DNA from: an uncultured Pelagibacteraceae bacterium
GTDB taxonomy: Bacteria; Pseudomonadota; Alphaproteobacteria; Pelagibacterales; Pelagibacteraceae
DNA length: 64,000 nucleotides
Assembly: GCA_902528375.1 (NCBI GenBank)
Contig: CABZSS010000001.1
Location: forward strand, 113,946-177,945
Direction of reading: 5' to 3'
Shown here: piece after piece, positions 36,277 to 44,798 of the stretch
Layout of the letters: every line of letters starts with the position of its first letter
How positions within the stretch are numbered: position 1 is the stretch's first letter
The notes under the pieces: model-generated
What the model saw: only the letters and a program-made list of their open reading frames with translations
Database searches by the model: none
What the model was told of the DNA's origin: nothing
Translations under genes and position numbers: made by a program

Positions 36277-36302
36277 ATACCCCTGCCGAAAAGCAGGGGT
36301 AT
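36277..36302 (-). terminator. Strong hairpin between dctP and dctQ, attenuator or SD-masking stem
   Basis: On the transcribed strand ATACCCCTGC, a six-base loop TTTTCG and GCAGGGGTAT form a perfect 10-bp stem followed by TTTTC and then the dctQ ATG. It looks like an intrinsic terminator with a short U-tract. At the same time it contains the AGGGG that would serve as the dctQ ribosome-binding site. It probably lowers permease output relative to the binding protein and protects the dctP 3' end; whether it acts by termination, masking or stability is not decided by sequence. Confidence 0.75.
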
Positions 36303-36315
36303 AATTTTAGTTTAA

Positions 36316-37326
36316 TTATTTAACAGCAAGAGCCATATCAATCAATTTTTGACCGTTTGGCACTTTTTCTGCAAAGTTTTTGTATGAAGATTTTTTAGCA
36401 ATAGCTAACCAAGCATCAAAGTCTTCTTGTTTCATATATGACAATTCCACTCCAGCTTTTTTATAAGCTTTTTCCATTGTCGTATCTAAACCAGCAGCTT
36501 CTTTAGTCATAAACTTCTCTGCTTTTTTTCCAGCCTTCATTAAAGCTTTTTGTTGTTTGCTATCTAGGGCATCAAAAGATTTTTTTGACATCAAAATTGG
36601 CTCATACATAAACCATAGACCAAATTTTCCTGGAGGTGTTGCGCATTTTACTTGCTCATAAATTCTGTATGAAACAAAACTTCCTGAACTAGTATTAGCA
36701 CCGTCTAATACACCTGTTTGCAAACCGTTATAGATTTCAGAAGATGGCATTGATTGAATACCTGCTCCTGCCGCTTCTAACATTTGGTTAAATGCTTTAC
36801 CTGCAGCTCTGAACGTTTGACCCTTAACAGATGCTGGATTTGAAATACAATTTTTCTTTGAAACAAATCCACCTGCAAGCCAAGCATCAGACAAAACAAC
36901 TACTCCAGCATCATTGATGATTTTTTTAATTTCTGTCATCATTGGAGATGCATTAACTCTTAATGCATGTTTATGGTTTTTAACCATTCCAGGCATTAAA
37001 GTAATGTCAAACTCTGGATGAAACTTAGCAGCGTACGCTAATGGGAACGCTGAAATATCCAATTGACCTGTTGTCATTGGCTTCCATTGCTCTTTTGGTT
37101 TGTAAAGTGATTTTGCAGGGTAAATTCTAATATCTACTCCTACATTTGATTTTTCCATTTCATCAGCAATAATTTGAACCATTTCGTGTCTTACGTCGAA
37201 AGACCCGTCAGCTCTTGGCGTACCTGGCCATTGGTGACTAGCTTTTAGAGTTACCGCAAAAGCTGATCCAATAGTTGTAGATACGAAAACCAATGAAAGA
37301 AAATACAAAGATATTTTTTTTAACAT
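36316..37326 (-). CDS. dctP: TRAP transporter solute-binding protein DctP
   Basis: A 336-residue periplasmic binding protein. A Sec signal peptide with AFA before the predicted cut is at about residue 24. The DctP-fold features are LKASHQWPGTPRAD near the mature start, FPLAYAAKFHPEFDITLMPG, the conserved Arg in GQTFRAAGKAFNQML that usually salt-bridges an organic acid, and SEIYNGLQTGVLDG. It captures a carboxylate-type substrate for DctQM; which one is unknown. A good RBS (AGAGGAA) precedes the ATG. The divergent CoA-transferase gene, 92 bases away, may hint at use of the imported acid. Confidence 0.92.
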   Translation of the reverse strand: MLKKISLYFLSLVFVSTTIGSAFAVTLKASHQWPGTPRADGSFDVRHEMVQIIADEMEKSNVGVDIRIYPAKSLYKPKEQWKPMTTGQLDISAFPLAYAAKFHPEFDITLMPGMVKNHKHALRVNASPMMTEIKKIINDAGVVVLSDAWLAGGFVSKKNCISNPASVKGQTFRAAGKAFNQMLEAAGAGIQSMPSSEIYNGLQTGVLDGANTSSGSFVSYRIYEQVKCATPPGKFGLWFMYEPILMSKKSFDALDSKQQKALMKAGKKAEKFMTKEAAGLDTTMEKAYKKAGVELSYMKQEDFDAWLAIAKKSSYKNFAEKVPNGQKLIDMALAVK

Positions 37327-37418
37327 TATTATTCCTCTCTTTAATTATTTTAATAGTGTATTAAATGTAACTTCTTGATAAGAGTCAATATGCTTAAAAA
37401 ATACCATTAGCCTTAATT

Positions 37419-38564
37419 ATGAATGGACCTTTAAAAAATATATTAGTTTTAGACCTAACTAGAGTACTGGTGGGTCCATATTGCACAATGATATTATCAG
37501 ATTTGGGGGCAAGAGTAATTAAAGTAGAGGCACCTGAAGTTGGGGATGACTCCAGGAAATTTGGACCTTTTATTGATGATCAATCAGCATACTTCATGTC
37601 TCTAAATAGAGGAAAAGAAAGTATAGCTTTAAATTTAAAAAATTCAGATGACAAAAATATTTTTGAGCGAATACTTAAAAAGGCTGACGTATTAGTTGAA
37701 AACTTTAAACCTGGAACATTAGAGAAATGGGGATTTGGTTGGAAGGATTTATGTAAAAAATATCCAAAATTAATTTATGCTTCTGCATCAGGTTTTGGTC
37801 AAACAGGTCCATTAAGAGAATTACCAGCATATGATATGGTTGTTCAAGGAATGGGCGGACTTATGAGTGTAACAGGTCAACCAAATTCAGAACCTACAAG
37901 GGTTGGAACATCAATTGGTGATATTACTGCTGGTTTGTTTACTGCGATAGGTGTTAATGCAGCATTATATGACAGGAAGAAAACAGGTAAAGGAACTTAC
38001 ATAGACGTTTCGATGCTTGATTGTCAAATTGCAATTTTGGAAAATGCAATTGCAAGATACTTAGCAAAAAATGAAATACCTAAACCAATGGGATCACGTC
38101 ATCCATCAATAGCACCTTTTGAAGCTTTTAAAACAAAAGACAGTCACATTATAATAGCAGCGGGTAACGACAAACTTTTTGAAAAACTCTGCCAAGTTTT
38201 GAGTATCGACAATATTTTAAAAGATGAAAAATTTAAAACAAATTCATCTAGGGCTCAAAATATGGATGAACTTAAGAAAATTTTAGAAAAAGAACTTTTA
38301 ACTAAAAATACAAGCGATTGGATTTCATTAATGGAAAAAGAAAAAATTCCTTGTGGTCCAATCTTTAATATAAAACAAGCTGTTGAAAATCCTCAAATCA
38401 AAGCAAGAAATATGATTGTAAACTCATATCATAAAAAAATTGGTGAATTTAAAACAGCAGGTAACCCAATAAAGATGTCTAATTATAAAGATGAAGAAAA
38501 AAGAGGCGATATTCCAGATTTAGATGAACATAGAGACAAAATTATTAAAGAGTTTTGTAATTAA
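37419..38564 (+). CDS. Class III CoA-transferase (CaiB/BaiF family)
   Basis: Moves CoA between organic acids. A 381-residue protein with the N-terminal VLDLTRVLVGPYCTMILSDLGARVIKVE CoA-binding fold region in shortened form, the catalytic Asp in GDITAGL near residue 168, and GSRHPSIAPFEAF. The donor and acceptor acids cannot be read from sequence. It is divergent from the TRAP operon, so it may activate the imported acid; this is inference. Its 3' end overlaps the convergent cmk gene by 20 bases. Confidence 0.88.
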   Translation: MNGPLKNILVLDLTRVLVGPYCTMILSDLGARVIKVEAPEVGDDSRKFGPFIDDQSAYFMSLNRGKESIALNLKNSDDKNIFERILKKADVLVENFKPGTLEKWGFGWKDLCKKYPKLIYASASGFGQTGPLRELPAYDMVVQGMGGLMSVTGQPNSEPTRVGTSIGDITAGLFTAIGVNAALYDRKKTGKGTYIDVSMLDCQIAILENAIARYLAKNEIPKPMGSRHPSIAPFEAFKTKDSHIIIAAGNDKLFEKLCQVLSIDNILKDEKFKTNSSRAQNMDELKKILEKELLTKNTSDWISLMEKEKIPCGPIFNIKQAVENPQIKARNMIVNSYHKKIGEFKTAGNPIKMSNYKDEEKRGDIPDLDEHRDKIIKEFCN

Positions 38565-39186
38565 TTTTTTCGATCTCTTGAGACATTTTAAGTAATACTT
38601 TTTTTTTATTTAGTTTATCTGTTCTAATTAAAATAGCATCTCTAATTTTTTTTAGTGGTGAATGTTTTCTTTTTTTATCAAGTCTAGTTCTTAAACTTAA
38701 GCTTTTTTTAACCTCTTTGAGAGGAACTTTCTTCCTTAAATCTTTCCATCTTCTAATGGATGCTAAATTAAGATTACAAGTAAAATAAAAAGCTAAGTCA
38801 TAACGGGGATTTTTTTTAAGGATATTGCTAGCTATATCTCTGCCCTCAACACATATTCTTTTATTTTTTTGAATAATCTTTTTTTGGAATTTTTTCATTA
38901 TTTCTCTTACGTCTTTATTCTTAGCTAAATAACCAACGTGATTACTAATTTCCTGGGAGTGAAGAGATTGTTTTTTTATTTTATTGTAAGAGATGTTTTT
39001 AAATTTCTTCTTTAAAAAAGGAATAATTTTTTTAGGCTTATTCTTAATGATAATTTTGCTTGCATATCTGTACAATAATCCAGAATTTATAAGAAAAAGT
39101 TTATATTTTTTTGATACTAATTTTGCACCTGTGCTTTTACCGCTAGCAGCTTCTCCATCACACGCAATTCTCAAAGACTTATTCAT
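38545..39186 (-). CDS. cmk: Cytidylate kinase
   Basis: Phosphorylates CMP and dCMP. A 213-residue P-loop kinase with IACDGEAASGKST at residues 7-19 (family usually DGPAGAGKST, so one substituted position), the GLLYR CMP region, VCVEGRDIAS-like RICVEGRDIASNI, and an R-rich LID segment (SIRRWKDLRKK). It is unusually Lys-rich. The usual downstream partner rpsA is not here. Its stop overlaps the convergent CoA-transferase gene. Confidence 0.9.
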   Translation of the reverse strand: MNKSLRIACDGEAASGKSTGAKLVSKKYKLFLINSGLLYRYASKIIIKNKPKKIIPFLKKKFKNISYNKIKKQSLHSQEISNHVGYLAKNKDVREIMKKFQKKIIQKNKRICVEGRDIASNILKKNPRYDLAFYFTCNLNLASIRRWKDLRKKVPLKEVKKSLSLRTRLDKKRKHSPLKKIRDAILIRTDKLNKKKVLLKMSQEIEKINYKTL

Positions 39187-39233
39187 TAAAACTATGTTTA
39201 ATTAAATAACTTATTTTTATTATGATTGAAATA

Positions 39234-39761
39234 TTATTGTTCTGAATTTTCTGAGTTATCAGCTTCTTGCTGATCGTTTTCAGCTATTTGATCAAGAGAA
39301 ACTTCATTACTTTCCTCTACTCCACCATCTTCAGTTAGAGCATCATTTGATTGGGGTGCATCAGAATTTTGTAGTTCAGCTAAATCTTCTTCTGAAACTT
39401 GGATTTTTTCAGGAACTTTTCTCGCTCTTTTAGATGGTAAAATTGGTGTTCCGCTTTTTGAGATTTCACCTTTGTATAAATTTTCAAAATCATCTCCGAT
39501 ATCTTCATCTTCCTCACTTAAGTCATCAACTTGTTCAATATGTTTTCTTAGTTTGTAAACAGCACTATCTGTCAATTCACTTGTTTTGACATTTTCATTT
39601 GCAATTTCTCTTAGTGCGATAACGGTATTCTTATCATTATCTTTTTCAACACTCGGTTCAATTCCAGAATTTAATTGTGTAGCTCTTTCCTTTGCAACTA
39701 AAACTAATTCATAAGGGCTGTCTACTTTATCGATACAATCTTCTACAGTCACTCTAGCCAT
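39234..39761 (-). CDS. rpoZ: RNA polymerase omega subunit with long acidic tail
   Basis: Residues 1-65 are a standard omega: [22 protein letters not shown] and [10 protein letters not shown]. Omega helps fold and keep the beta-prime subunit. The remaining 110 residues are a low-complexity extension rich in Glu, Asp, Ser and Asn (for example [15 protein letters not shown]), with a short basic patch KRARKVPEK in its middle. Alphaproteobacterial omegas commonly carry acidic tails, but at 175 residues this is long. No start other than 39761 is plausible. Confidence 0.92.
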   Translation of the reverse strand: MARVTVEDCIDKVDSPYELVLVAKERATQLNSGIEPSVEKDNDKNTVIALREIANENVKTSELTDSAVYKLRKHIEQVDDLSEEDEDIGDDFENLYKGEISKSGTPILPSKRARKVPEKIQVSEEDLAELQNSDAPQSNDALTEDGGVEESNEVSLDQIAENDQQEADNSENSEQ

Positions 39762-39803
39762 GCGGAGTATTTATACTCTCAAGTCTACAAAATCAAGGTG
39801 TTT

Positions 39804-41006
39804 TTACAAAATCGTTGGATTAAGTTTGTTCTTAATCAAAAACAGCAAAACTAAGGAAATTAAAATATAGCCACCAGAAATCATAGATATCTGCTCTATA
39901 GAAAAGTCAAAGTCTATCATTAAACCAAAAAGAGCTGTTCCAAATGCTGTTGAAAATACCATTAATGCAGTGGTTAATGCTTTAATTGATCCTATAAATT
40001 TTACTCCATACAATTCAGCCCATGTTGATGAACCTAAAACGTTAGCAAATCCATTTGATACACCAATTAATCCTAGAAAGAAGAAAGAGGAGATTGGTGA
40101 TTGAAAATAAATCAAAATCAATAAAGAAATCAAAAAAGGGATATTCATATATATAAGTAGTTTTCTACTTGTGAACTTATCAATCAAATAGCCAGCAATA
40201 AATAAAGTTAAAACGGATGCTATTGAATAAACCATAAATGATTGAGCAATAGTATATTCTCCCCAGTTTTTCGCAGACAAAATAAATGATTGATAAACAA
40301 ATATACCAGTAGCTATCCAAGGCATTGCTAGCATATTTAAAGCTATGATTATAAATCTATAATCTTTAATAACCTCAGATCTTTTCCATTGTTTTATATT
40401 TTCTTTGGCAACTTCAGTATAATTCTCTCTCGATGAAAGTTTAACCTCTTTAACTAAAAAGTAAGATAACAAAGGGAGAAATAAAATTATGGCAACTGAG
40501 ATAATGATCCATATATTTCTCCAATCCATCATCGTAAGAGCATAAATTATTGTAACGGGCATTAAAAATTCTGCAGTAGATAAGCCAAACCATCCGGTGC
40601 TAAGAGCTTTGCCTCTAGTATTAGTGAAATATCTAGATATTGTAGTAGAGGCAGTGTGAGACATCATTCCTTGACCAGAAAATCTCATCAGCAAGATTGC
40701 AATAAAAAGAAATATTATTGAATTAATCTTTGAAAAAGTAAATGTTGAAATTGCAAGCAATGATATGACAAAAAAAGAAAATTTTAAGACATCAAAGTCA
40801 TCAATTTTTTTTCCAACCCAAATAAGAATTATACTACTTAATAAAGTTGCTGATGCATAAATTGAGCCAAATTGTCCATGAGTAATATCTAATTCATTTC
40901 TTATACTTTCATTGAACAATCCTAAAAAAAAACTCTGTCCAAAGCTTGAAAAAAATGTAAATATAAATCCGAAAATAATTACTTTAATACTTAAATTTTT
41001 TAACAT
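39804..41006 (-). CDS. Major facilitator superfamily transporter
   Basis: A 400-residue protein with 12 predicted membrane helices in two halves, a loop around residue 190-215, and MFS-like motifs between helices 2 and 3 (LIWVGKKIDDFD) and in the second half (GYLIDKFTSRKLL). The substrate is unknown; the type resembles NarK/oxalate:formate-like or monocarboxylate carriers. Its ATG is only six bases from the divergent dehydrogenase ATG, so its promoter must lie inside that gene. Confidence 0.8.
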   Translation of the reverse strand: MLKNLSIKVIIFGFIFTFFSSFGQSFFLGLFNESIRNELDITHGQFGSIYASATLLSSIILIWVGKKIDDFDVLKFSFFVISLLAISTFTFSKINSIIFLFIAILLMRFSGQGMMSHTASTTISRYFTNTRGKALSTGWFGLSTAEFLMPVTIIYALTMMDWRNIWIIISVAIILFLPLLSYFLVKEVKLSSRENYTEVAKENIKQWKRSEVIKDYRFIIIALNMLAMPWIATGIFVYQSFILSAKNWGEYTIAQSFMVYSIASVLTLFIAGYLIDKFTSRKLLIYMNIPFLISLLILIYFQSPISSFFFLGLIGVSNGFANVLGSSTWAELYGVKFIGSIKALTTALMVFSTAFGTALFGLMIDFDFSIEQISMISGGYILISLVLLFLIKNKLNPTIL

Positions 41007-41012
41007 TAAATT

Positions 41013-41882
41013 ATGTCTTGTAACGTTGCTTTCATTGGTCTTGGTGTAATGGGATATCCCATGGCTGGTTATATATCAAAAGGCGGGCACAATGTAACTG
41101 TTTATAATAGAACAGGAGCTAAAGCTGAAAAATGGCTAAAAGAATTTAAAGGAAAAAAAGCTGACACACCTAAAAATGCTGCAAAAGATGCTGATTATGT
41201 TTTTACATGTGTAGGAAACGATAATGATTTAAGAGAAGTTACATTTGGTGAGAATGGAATATTCAAATCAATTAAGAAAGGTGCAATATATATTGATAAC
41301 ACAACTGCCTCCGCAACAATAGCAAGAGAAATTTATTCACACGCAAAAAAAAATGGTTTTGGTTTTTTAGATGCACCCGTATCTGGTGGTCAAGCAGGCG
41401 CTGAAAATGGAGCGTTAACTGTAATGGTTGGTGGAGATCAAGGAGATTTTGATAAAGCATTAGATAAAATTAATTGTTACAGTAAAAAGGTAAAGTTATT
41501 AGGTAAATCTGGTTCAGGTCAATTAGCAAAGATGGTTAATCAAATTTGTATTGCAGGATTAGTACAAGGATTATCTGAAGCTATAAACTTTGGTCAAAAA
41601 GCGGGATTAAACATGGAAGATGTTATTGAAGTTATTTCAAAAGGTGCTGCTCAATCTTGGCAAATGGAGAACCGTTATAAAACAATGTTAGAAGATAAAT
41701 TTGATTTTGGGTTTGCTGTAGATTGGATGAGAAAAGATCTTAAGATTGCAATGGAAGAAGCAAAGAATAATGGATCACTATTACCGATCACAGAAATAAT
41801 TGACAAGTATTATGCTGAAGTTCAAGACATGGGTGGTAAAAGATGGGATACTTCAAGCTTAATAAAAAGATTTAGAAAGTAA
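41013..41882 (+). CDS. Beta-hydroxyacid dehydrogenase, 3-hydroxyisobutyrate dehydrogenase-like
   Basis: An NAD(P)-dependent oxidoreductase of the 3-hydroxyisobutyrate / tartronate-semialdehyde family, 289 residues. The N-terminal Rossmann motif FIGLGVMGYPMAGYI is at 7-21, the substrate block FLDAPVSGGQAGAENG is near residue 120, and the catalytic Lys lies in GSGQLAKMVNQI near 172. NYNRT (YNRT) near residue 34 favours NADP. The actual substrate could be 3-hydroxyisobutyrate, tartronate semialdehyde or glyoxylate. A PNPOx-like gene follows after four bases. Confidence 0.85.
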   Translation: MSCNVAFIGLGVMGYPMAGYISKGGHNVTVYNRTGAKAEKWLKEFKGKKADTPKNAAKDADYVFTCVGNDNDLREVTFGENGIFKSIKKGAIYIDNTTASATIAREIYSHAKKNGFGFLDAPVSGGQAGAENGALTVMVGGDQGDFDKALDKINCYSKKVKLLGKSGSGQLAKMVNQICIAGLVQGLSEAINFGQKAGLNMEDVIEVISKGAAQSWQMENRYKTMLEDKFDFGFAVDWMRKDLKIAMEEAKNNGSLLPITEIIDKYYAEVQDMGGKRWDTSSLIKRFRK

Positions 41883-41886
41883 AAGT

Positions 41887-42486
41887 ATGCAGCCTGCGTA
41901 CTATGAAGACTTCACAGAGATTAAGAAGAAAATATGGTCAATGCTAGATGATGCAGTGACGAATAGAAATTCTCAATTTAGAATACCAACTTTTATATGT
42001 GGTCACAATAATGATGTAGATGGAAGAATTGTTATTTTAAGAAAGGCAGATCAACAAAACAATCTAGTTCAATTTCACAGTGATATTAGATCAGATAAAA
42101 TCGAGTTACTTAAGAATAATTCGAATGCTGCTCTTTTGTTTTACGATAAGGATGAAAAAATTCAGGTTCGACTTAAAGTAAACTGTATTATTAATCATAA
42201 AAACGACATTACAAAGAATTCTTGGGAAAAAACTCAACATATAAGTCGTAAATGTTATTTGGTTGATAATGGTCCAGGAACAGAGTCTGATATTCCAACA
42301 TCAGGACTTAAACCTGAGTTAGATAATTTTGATTATACAAAGGAACAAAGTGAAGAAGGTTATAAAAACTTCACTGTGATACAGTGTAAAATAAAATCTA
42401 TTGAGTGGTTATATCTTGCTGCTAAAGGACATCGAAGAGCAAAATTTGATTTGGAAAGTAATAAAGATACTTGGTTAGTTCCTTAA
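41887..42486 (+). CDS. Pyridoxamine 5'-phosphate oxidase-like FMN-binding protein
   Basis: A 199-residue split beta-barrel flavoprotein of the PNPOx-like class. RIVILRKADQQNNLVQFHSDIRSDK is the FMN phosphate-binding region, followed by ALLFYDKDEKIQVRLK; the C-terminal end WLYLAAKGHRRAKFD resembles the PNPOx dimer contact. It is probably not the biosynthetic PdxH, because the substrate Arg/His pair (RxLH at the C-terminus) is not in the standard form. The role is unknown; it may be cotranscribed with the dehydrogenase before it. Confidence 0.78.
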   Translation: MQPAYYEDFTEIKKKIWSMLDDAVTNRNSQFRIPTFICGHNNDVDGRIVILRKADQQNNLVQFHSDIRSDKIELLKNNSNAALLFYDKDEKIQVRLKVNCIINHKNDITKNSWEKTQHISRKCYLVDNGPGTESDIPTSGLKPELDNFDYTKEQSEEGYKNFTVIQCKIKSIEWLYLAAKGHRRAKFDLESNKDTWLVP

Positions 42487-42497
42487 GAAGATAAAAT

Positions 42498-43346
42498 TTA
42501 ATATCTTTTTTGTATTTTTAATGTGGAATATAATTTTCTATAATCATTTAGGTAGTTAGTATTTGCAATTTTATCTAAATGACTTATCAAGTAATCTACA
42601 AAATCATAAGATTTGTATGAATAAAACATTATTAAGATTAATCTTTTTAATTCTTCTTTATCAAGTTTTTCTATTTCATTATAATTTTTAACAAAAACAC
42701 AGTCCAATTGAAAAATTGTATGAAGGCCAACACCTGTACTTTTTGCAATCATCATTGGTTTAAATGTTCTGGTATTGATATTATGGAACATGTTCAGATT
42801 AAAATTGAGTTTTTCCATCAAATTAAACACATAAGTTAGATTTTTTTCTTTTTTATAAGCTGGTACAGGAGATAACTCTATTTGAACAACAAGAGCATCA
42901 GATATTTTTTTGGAACCGTTTTCTACGATTGTTGACTCAAATCCTTGAACATCAATCTTAAAAAAATCTATCTTATTTTTTTCGAAATCAATATCATCTA
43001 ATTTCTCAGTTTTAACTGATACTCTATCAATAATTTTTGATGCATCTTCAAAATCATGAAATTTTTTAATATATTCAGTTTTAGGTTCTAAAAATGAGGT
43101 CCATCCAGGGTATGCGCATATATTCAAAGTTTTTTCTGAACCATCCCCAATAGCTTTCTGAAAAAATTTCTTTTTATCTTTTTGTTCTAATTGTTTTAAT
43201 TTATTAAACTCTTTTTCACTAGGTTCAAAACCGTATAAAAACGAGTCTGTATTTTTTAGTAGATCTTCTAAATGTTCTGTAGGGTCACATGGGCTAGCAC
43301 CAATATCACAAATGTAAATCTTGCTTTCATTTTTTATGAAATTCAT
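42498..43346 (-). CDS. FkbM family methyltransferase
   Basis: A 282-residue SAM-dependent O-methyltransferase-like protein. DIGASPCDPTEHLE near residue 14 is the SAM motif, FGFEP-type YGFEPSEKEF comes next, and IDFFKIDVQGFESTIVENG near residue 155 is the FkbM hallmark. Proteins of this group often methylate surface glycans. The glycosyltransferases at 44.8-46.8 kb fit such a role. It may share a transcript with the small two-cysteine domain protein that precedes it. Confidence 0.82.
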   Translation of the reverse strand: MNFIKNESKIYICDIGASPCDPTEHLEDLLKNTDSFLYGFEPSEKEFNKLKQLEQKDKKKFFQKAIGDGSEKTLNICAYPGWTSFLEPKTEYIKKFHDFEDASKIIDRVSVKTEKLDDIDFEKNKIDFFKIDVQGFESTIVENGSKKISDALVVQIELSPVPAYKKEKNLTYVFNLMEKLNFNLNMFHNINTRTFKPMMIAKSTGVGLHTIFQLDCVFVKNYNEIEKLDKEELKRLILIMFYSYKSYDFVDYLISHLDKIANTNYLNDYRKLYSTLKIQKRY

Positions 43347-43356
43347 TAATTAATCC

Positions 43357-43713
43357 TCATCGACAATTGTAAGGTATCATCTGCGTATCGAGCAATAAAT
43401 AGGATTGCGCACCTATGAACCATGAGCGTCCATGTTTAGATGATCCTTCAATAGTGTAAGCCCCTTTGTCCGTTTTATTAACATTAGAGTAATCTATAAC
43501 TATACCAGCTGCTGTCGTTTCTGTTGCGATATTACCAGAAATTTTAATTTTCGACTTTTCACCTCCTAAACTACATACATATGAAACTCCATAGCCGCTT
43601 TTTGAAAGATCAACTATACCACTATCTTTTGGTGAACTTAACAATCCAATTAAAAATAGAATCAAGAAAAGCCCTACTATAAAATAAAATGAATATTTAA
43701 TTAATTTAAACAT
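43357..43713 (-). CDS. Small membrane-anchored protein with conserved two-cysteine domain
   Basis: A 118-residue protein with one N-terminal hydrophobic segment (about residues 7-26) that should place the rest in the periplasm. Residues 43-118 repeat the C-terminal domain of the lipoprotein at 13503-14165: Cys near the start (YVCS), GIVIDYSNVN, DKGAYT, WFIGAQSYLLLDT and a final YNC. I do not recognise the domain. It sits one base downstream of a gamma carbonic anhydrase gene. Confidence 0.72.
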   Translation of the reverse strand: MFKLIKYSFYFIVGLFLILFLIGLLSSPKDSGIVDLSKSGYGVSYVCSLGGEKSKIKISGNIATETTAAGIVIDYSNVNKTDKGAYTIEGSSKHGRSWFIGAQSYLLLDTQMIPYNCR

Positions 43714-44226
43714 TTAAAAAATTGATTTAGAATATTTTTTCCAATTATCTTGATAGTGTTTAGTGTTTTCAAAGACTGCTTTTTTTTCTTCTTCTGTTAC
43801 TTGTCTAATGATTTTTCCTGGAGACCCTACGACTAGAGAATTGTCTGGTATTTCTTTATTTTCCGTAATCAATGCTTTTGCACCTATAATACAATTTTTT
43901 CCAATCTTTGCTTTGTTAAGAATCACTGCGCCAATTCCAATTAAACTATTGTCTCCTATTGTGCATCCGTGAAGCATCACTAAATGTCCAATGGTTACAT
44001 TCTTTCCAACTTTTAGAGGACAACCTGGATCAGTGTGTAATACACAACCATCCTGAACGTTTGAGCCCTCACCTATATGAATATTTTCAATGTCACCTCT
44101 TAAGGTTGCATTAAACCAAACACTTGTGTTTTTATCTAACGTTACATCTCCAATAATAACAGCATTAGGAGCTACCCAATTTTCGCCAGAGTTTTTTGGT
44201 TTTTTATTTTCCAAATCGTAAAACAT
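43714..44226 (-). CDS. Gamma carbonic anhydrase family protein (YrdA/PaaY type)
   Basis: A 170-residue left-handed beta helix made of hexapeptide repeats with a C-terminal helix. Three His are placed as in gamma carbonic anhydrases: one in VLHTD, two in IGHLVMLHGC. The proton-shuttle Glu of the archaeal Cam loop is absent, as in most bacterial YrdA proteins, so activity may be low or different. The start lies 17 bases from the divergent thioredoxin-like gene. Confidence 0.88.
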   Translation of the reverse strand: MFYDLENKKPKNSGENWVAPNAVIIGDVTLDKNTSVWFNATLRGDIENIHIGEGSNVQDGCVLHTDPGCPLKVGKNVTIGHLVMLHGCTIGDNSLIGIGAVILNKAKIGKNCIIGAKALITENKEIPDNSLVVGSPGKIIRQVTEEEKKAVFENTKHYQDNWKKYSKSIF

Positions 44227-44243
44227 AATTTATATATTCTAAC

Positions 44244-44798
44244 ATGGCACTTTTAAAAACTCCAATATGTGATTTCGGTCTGAATGCAATAGATTTTAAG
44301 CTTAAATCAATTAATGGGGAATTATTAACATTGAATGATGTCAAAGGTAATAACGGCACCTTAATAATGTTTATTTGTAATCATTGTCCTTATGTAAAAG
44401 CTATAATAAGAGAGCTGGCAGATGATTGTGCAAAACTTAAAGATGAAGGCATAAACTCAGTCGCAATAATGTCGAATGATACAAAAAATTACCCTGAAGA
44501 CTCTTTTGAAAATATGAAAAAGTTTTCTGATAGATATAACTTTTCATTTCCTTATTTAATTGATGAAACACAAGAAATCGCAAAAAAATATGATGCAGTT
44601 TGTACTCCAGACTTCTTTGGCTACAACAAAAACCTTGAGCTTAATTACAGAGGAAGAATAAGAGAATTAAATGATTTAAAGCCTGTGGGCTCAGGTGAAA
44701 GTGAGTTGCTTAAATCAATGAAGTTAATTGCTAAAACTCAACAAGGTCCAAAAGAACAATATCCTAGTATGGGATGCAGTATTAAATGGTTTAAATAA
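44244..44798 (+). CDS. Thioredoxin-fold redoxin (AhpC/TSA-like) with CNHC site
   Basis: A 184-residue thioredoxin-like protein without signal peptide. LIMFICNHCPYVKAI near residue 45-60 carries a CxxC (CNHC) and is typical of a group of cytosolic redoxins near YbbN/resA relatives. FSFPYLIDETQEIAKKYDAVCTPDFFGYN has the conserved cis-Pro (CTPD). It could reduce disulphides or peroxides; the partner is unknown. It is coupled to the downstream glycosyltransferase by TAATG. Confidence 0.85.
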   Translation: MALLKTPICDFGLNAIDFKLKSINGELLTLNDVKGNNGTLIMFICNHCPYVKAIIRELADDCAKLKDEGINSVAIMSNDTKNYPEDSFENMKKFSDRYNFSFPYLIDETQEIAKKYDAVCTPDFFGYNKNLELNYRGRIRELNDLKPVGSGESELLKSMKLIAKTQQGPKEQYPSMGCSIKWFK

